DNA of 64,000 bases from Apoderus coryli (lineage: Eukaryota; Arthropoda; Insecta; Coleoptera; Attelabidae), in NCBI GenBank assembly GCA_911728435.2, contig OU452212.1:2920563-2984562 (forward strand), given 5' to 3'. Below the pieces are notes generated by a model. That model did no database searches, was not told the DNA's origin, and saw nothing but the letters and a program-made list of their open reading frames with translations. This document shows positions 60,988 to 64,000 of this stretch, piece after piece. The first letter of the stretch is position 1; each line of letters begins with the position of its first letter. The translations under genes were made by a program, and so were the position numbers.

Positions 60988-61133
60988 CTTGATAATACCG
61001 AGATAATTTTGTCATAGAGTATGCCGAAAGCGTGTTCCTTGATAATAGCCCAAGGCCGCAGGCCGAGGGCTATTATCCTTGAGCAACTCGCTTGAAGGAT
61101 TCTCTATGACAAAATTTTGAGTAATTATCAAGG
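60988..61133. mobile_element. Nested palindromic element
   Basis: The outer arms TCTTGATAATACCGAGATAA and TTATCAAGG, the middle arms TTTTGTCATAGAG and CTCTATGACAAAA, and the inner arms TGATAATAGCCC and GGGCTATTATCC all pair around GGCCGCAGGCC. This makes a 146-bp cruciform-capable unit. It lies just 3' of the recombinase gene and could belong to its end. Confidence 0.65.
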
Positions 61134-61258
61134 CCCGAGTAGAATTCGATAAGATAATTTTTTACTTTGTAGATATCAAAAGTTTGATTGTCAATCTGAC
61201 GTTTAATAATTTTCAATACAAAATGTATTAGTTTTAATCAAACAAATATGATTCATTT

Positions 61259-62416
61259 TTATTTAAAACTACAGTTGTGAAAAGTACAATTGGTAAATGT
61301 TAAATTGGAAGAAGAGTTTGCTGAAGTTGACGGATTGTTAATTTCCACTGTTGAAGAAATTCCTCGCATGGTGTTTATTATTTCACCATGGCGTTCTTGG
61401 TTCATATTCAAATACGGTTTAATTGAATTAATGGAATTAGAGCTGCTATGTCCTGTTATTTTTATTAATTGCTGTTCAGGAATTCCTTTATTTGCCAAAT
61501 GGCTAACTGCAGTTGATCTGTTCGAATGATTGGATATCTTTTACACTTAGTGTCCAAACCAATATAGCTTGCGCAGATGATTTGGTCCACATATTAATTG
61601 TGTTCTTGCCTACCGGTATATTGTCAAACCATGTGTCACTTTCGGATTTCCAGAAACGATTTGGTCTCAAGAATAGGCGACTGGAAGTAATATTTTTCCC
61701 CCTTTTGGACAATAATTTATGGAATAACCGAACAGGGCATGCACTTTCGTTTGCAATATTTGGAACAAACCACTTACTATTTGTACAACTTTTCGATCCT
61801 CCTTGGCATGTTTTACTGAGTATTGGATTGTATTTAATTCTGTTGGTTGGCGTTCCATCATAATTTTTCTCAATCGTGAAATAATCTATAAGGCAATCAG
61901 CTGGTTCACCACCTCGCCAAGCTAACTCAACAGCTACAATATGGTAAAACAAATTTTGTAAACCTTCTGGTGTACATTCATCCCATAATCCAATGATTCT
62001 AGCCAAATCACTGGAACTCAAATTTGATGAACTGCATTTTCGTTTGCTTGGATCCTGCTGTAATCTTTTACGTTTTGCATTTCTTGCATCTCGCGCATTT
62101 TTGAATATCACACTGGTAAACGGGTCGAATACAATTTTGAAGTCATTGAAGTATTTTTCCTGGAGCAGCTTACTCGTAGTATTCTAAATTGTTTTTACAG
62201 TTGCTTCTTTATATTCAGTTCCGTCAGCTTTTCTCATATTTACCGCATAATCTCTCAATAGATTAGCCAAATTATGCAAACTCGTTTCAGCATTCAGTTC
62301 GTATTCTCTGGTCGCACAAAACTCGAGAAATAGTTTCCATACATATTTTTTGGTATATTATTAGATATAATATCATTAATTGCATCCTTAGATGCAATAC
62401 CAAACTTTCGCGACAT
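61259..62416 (-). pseudogene. Crypton-type tyrosine recombinase (KIAA1958/DUF3504-like), decayed
   Basis: The minus-strand ATG at 62416 begins MSRKFGIASKDAINDII. After frame breaks come EYELNAETSLHNLANLLRDY, KNARDARNAKRKRLQQDP, ELAWRGGEPADCL, ESACPVRLFHKLLSKRGK and, in the last frame, NHSNRSTAVSHLANKGIPEQ with ITGHSSSNSI and a Tyr shortly after. The Arg, the GH box and the Tyr are the tyrosine-recombinase catalytic elements. The ZMYM2/QRICH1/KIAA1958 family arose from Crypton recombinases. Shifts near 62340, 61580 and 61560 and a stop near 62185 disable this copy. Confidence 0.75.
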
Positions 62417-62670
62417 TTTTAAACCAGTTTTCAGTTTGACGTTTAATTAATTGGAGTATGAGGGGTAGCCCTGGTTTTCGCGAAGGGCGAGACACAGGGT
62501 TATTAATACTATGAAATAATACTCGGGAGCTCAGAAAGAAAATGGACCAGGGTAGATTTCAATAAGGTTAAAAATAAGCGAGACCTTTTAGTTCCTACCT
62601 TGGCGTGGTCGACCGTCCAGAATCTTCAGCTGGCCAGCTTCGATAGGTCTTCTAGGTCTGCCAATCTTTC

Positions 62671-62688
62671 ACACACACACACACACGA
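62671..62688. repeat. (AC)n microsatellite
   Basis: About nine CA repeats, uninterrupted. Confidence 0.8.
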
Positions 62689-62810
62689 CTATACAAATAT
62701 AATGCGGGCGGTTTTATGATTAGTATTAATATATAATAACGAGTGATCTTCGCGTCTTTGTCGAAAATGGGGAAAAAAAGACCAAAAGTTGGCCGGAATT
62801 GGCATATAGC

Positions 62811-62830
62811 CACGCCGAAGGCGTGGCCCC
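62811..62830. repeat. GC-rich hairpin
   Basis: GCCACGCC, loop GAA, GGCGTGGC: perfect 8-bp stem followed by CCCCGC. Isolated in AT-rich DNA. Confidence 0.6.
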
Positions 62831-63752
62831 CGCTTCATTGATATAGAAACTTTATTTTTTGCAGATCGGAATAAGCTACTTATCAGAGCTGATTGGATGC
62901 ATTAAAATTATGTATTTTAATCATTTATTCACCTCTGTAGAAACGTAATTAAAGTGTGAGAAGGAGGTGAATAACTTTTTCTACGAGGAAATTCAAGAAA
63001 ACAACAGTACAAATGCTACTACTAAATCAATAAATTTACCTTTTTTCAACATCCACACATACAATGAAAGCATTTTGATTTATACTAGGCACTGTTCTAA
63101 ACACGGGAGTGCACTTTTACGGTATGATACGGCCCTTTATTACATTTTTAATTGTAAACTAAAAATGTTGGAAATTCTTCGACACTTTGTACATCAATAA
63201 CCTAGAAAAATTGCGAAAATCGCGGTTGCCACACTTTATTTGAACACTTTCATCATAAACATATTCCTCATAGTTTCACGCAATATATTTACACATGGAA
63301 TATGATTAGATACTTAATTTTCCAACAAATTTAATTTACGCAACTCCCACAATAATATAACAAATATTAAAACATTATTTTATGTAAAAAAACTAATAAT
63401 TTATACTTATTTTTATTTTACTGCTATTCACATGAACTAAATCTGGCAGAGTAGTAAAATTTATTCCCACCAGAAAGGTTACAATTTCAATTAATAATGC
63501 AAAAAAGTTCAATGACCCGTGAAGTGGGAGGAGTTGAGTATGTGCAGACAGGCTACAACCCAAACCAATCAATGACCTTTATTTAATATCTTATGCTTAT
63601 GCAACCTCCAACACATCATTATGGTATTTACGGTTGCATAACCTCATCTATGGAATAAGACACTTTTCGATGCTCTTTAATTTTGTCTAAAGTAGATTGC
63701 AATCGAAAAACTTTTAAATCTTTAGAAATTTTTAACGTACACTTTAAATTTA

Positions 63753-64000
63753 TATACAGGGTGAATCAAAAATGTATTTCTTTATTTTGTTAAGGTGAAA
63801 TAGTATTGTTTTGAATAACTTTTTGATTTCTTTAGATTTCAAATCAAGATTTTTTTAAAAGTTAAACTATAAGCTCAAATTTATATACAGGGTGAATCAA
63901 AAATGTATTTCTTTATTTTGTTAAGGTGAAATAGTATTGTTTTGAATAACTTTTTGATTTCTTTAGATTTCAAATCAAGATTTTTTGAAAGTTAAACTAT
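63753..64000. repeat. 131-bp tandem repeat running off the right edge
   Basis: TATACAGGGTGAATCAAAAA starts at 63753 and again at 63884. The two units are nearly identical over the visible 117 bp (one change, TTTTTTTAAAAG against TTTTTTGAAAG). More copies may follow. Confidence 0.9.

Noticed and set aside
60245..64000. Further upstream channel exons
   Set aside because: I looked for pore and S6-type peptides on the minus strand and found none; they are probably beyond the window.

Overview
The window looks like a piece of a large, AT-rich insect nuclear genome, most likely a beetle. The evidence is small GT-AG introns in phase across conserved animal genes, a cyclic-nucleotide-gated channel of the insect Cngl type, insect-style retroelements (copia, RTE, Jockey/CR1), P-like, mariner and MITE remnants, and the motif TATACAGGGTG scattered throughout. 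The species assignment is inference. There is no prokaryotic or organellar gene content.

Layout: 1-6.4 kb is intergenic with MITEs, palindromes and a mariner relic. 6.4-13.9 kb (minus strand) is an eleven-exon gene for a 767-residue protein with two RRM RNA-binding domains; three of its introns hold separate tandem repeats. 13.9-15.07 kb is a head-to-head intergenic region. 15.07-19.74 kb (plus strand) is a six-exon gene for a 519-residue mitochondrial mTERF-family factor with a LINE fragment, tandem repeats and hammerhead-ribozyme-like motifs in its large intron. 19.9-22.8 kb is a cluster of DNA transposon remnants, including a P-like element with a THAP exon, and a tRNA-derived sequence. 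22.8-34.8 kb is AT-rich and satellite-like, and holds a possible two-exon small gene. 34.88 kb to the right edge is the 3' part of a cyclic nucleotide-gated channel gene (minus strand). Six exons encode the C-linker, the nucleotide-binding domain and a C-terminal coiled coil; the transmembrane part lies outside the window.

The channel introns are packed with mobile DNA: a 5'-truncated copia, an array of about 300-bp repeats, a LINE, a fresh RTE insertion with an intact 620-codon ORF and exact target-site duplications, and a decayed tandem exon family. A decayed tyrosine-recombinase (Crypton-type) gene lies further right. The three host genes have no evident shared pathway. The least explained items are four hammerhead-like motifs, one inside a 115-bp insertion with a perfect 11-bp duplication; the 44-codon split ORF at 29.8/31.7 kb; and the repeated [10 protein letters not shown] exon family at 54-56.6 kb.
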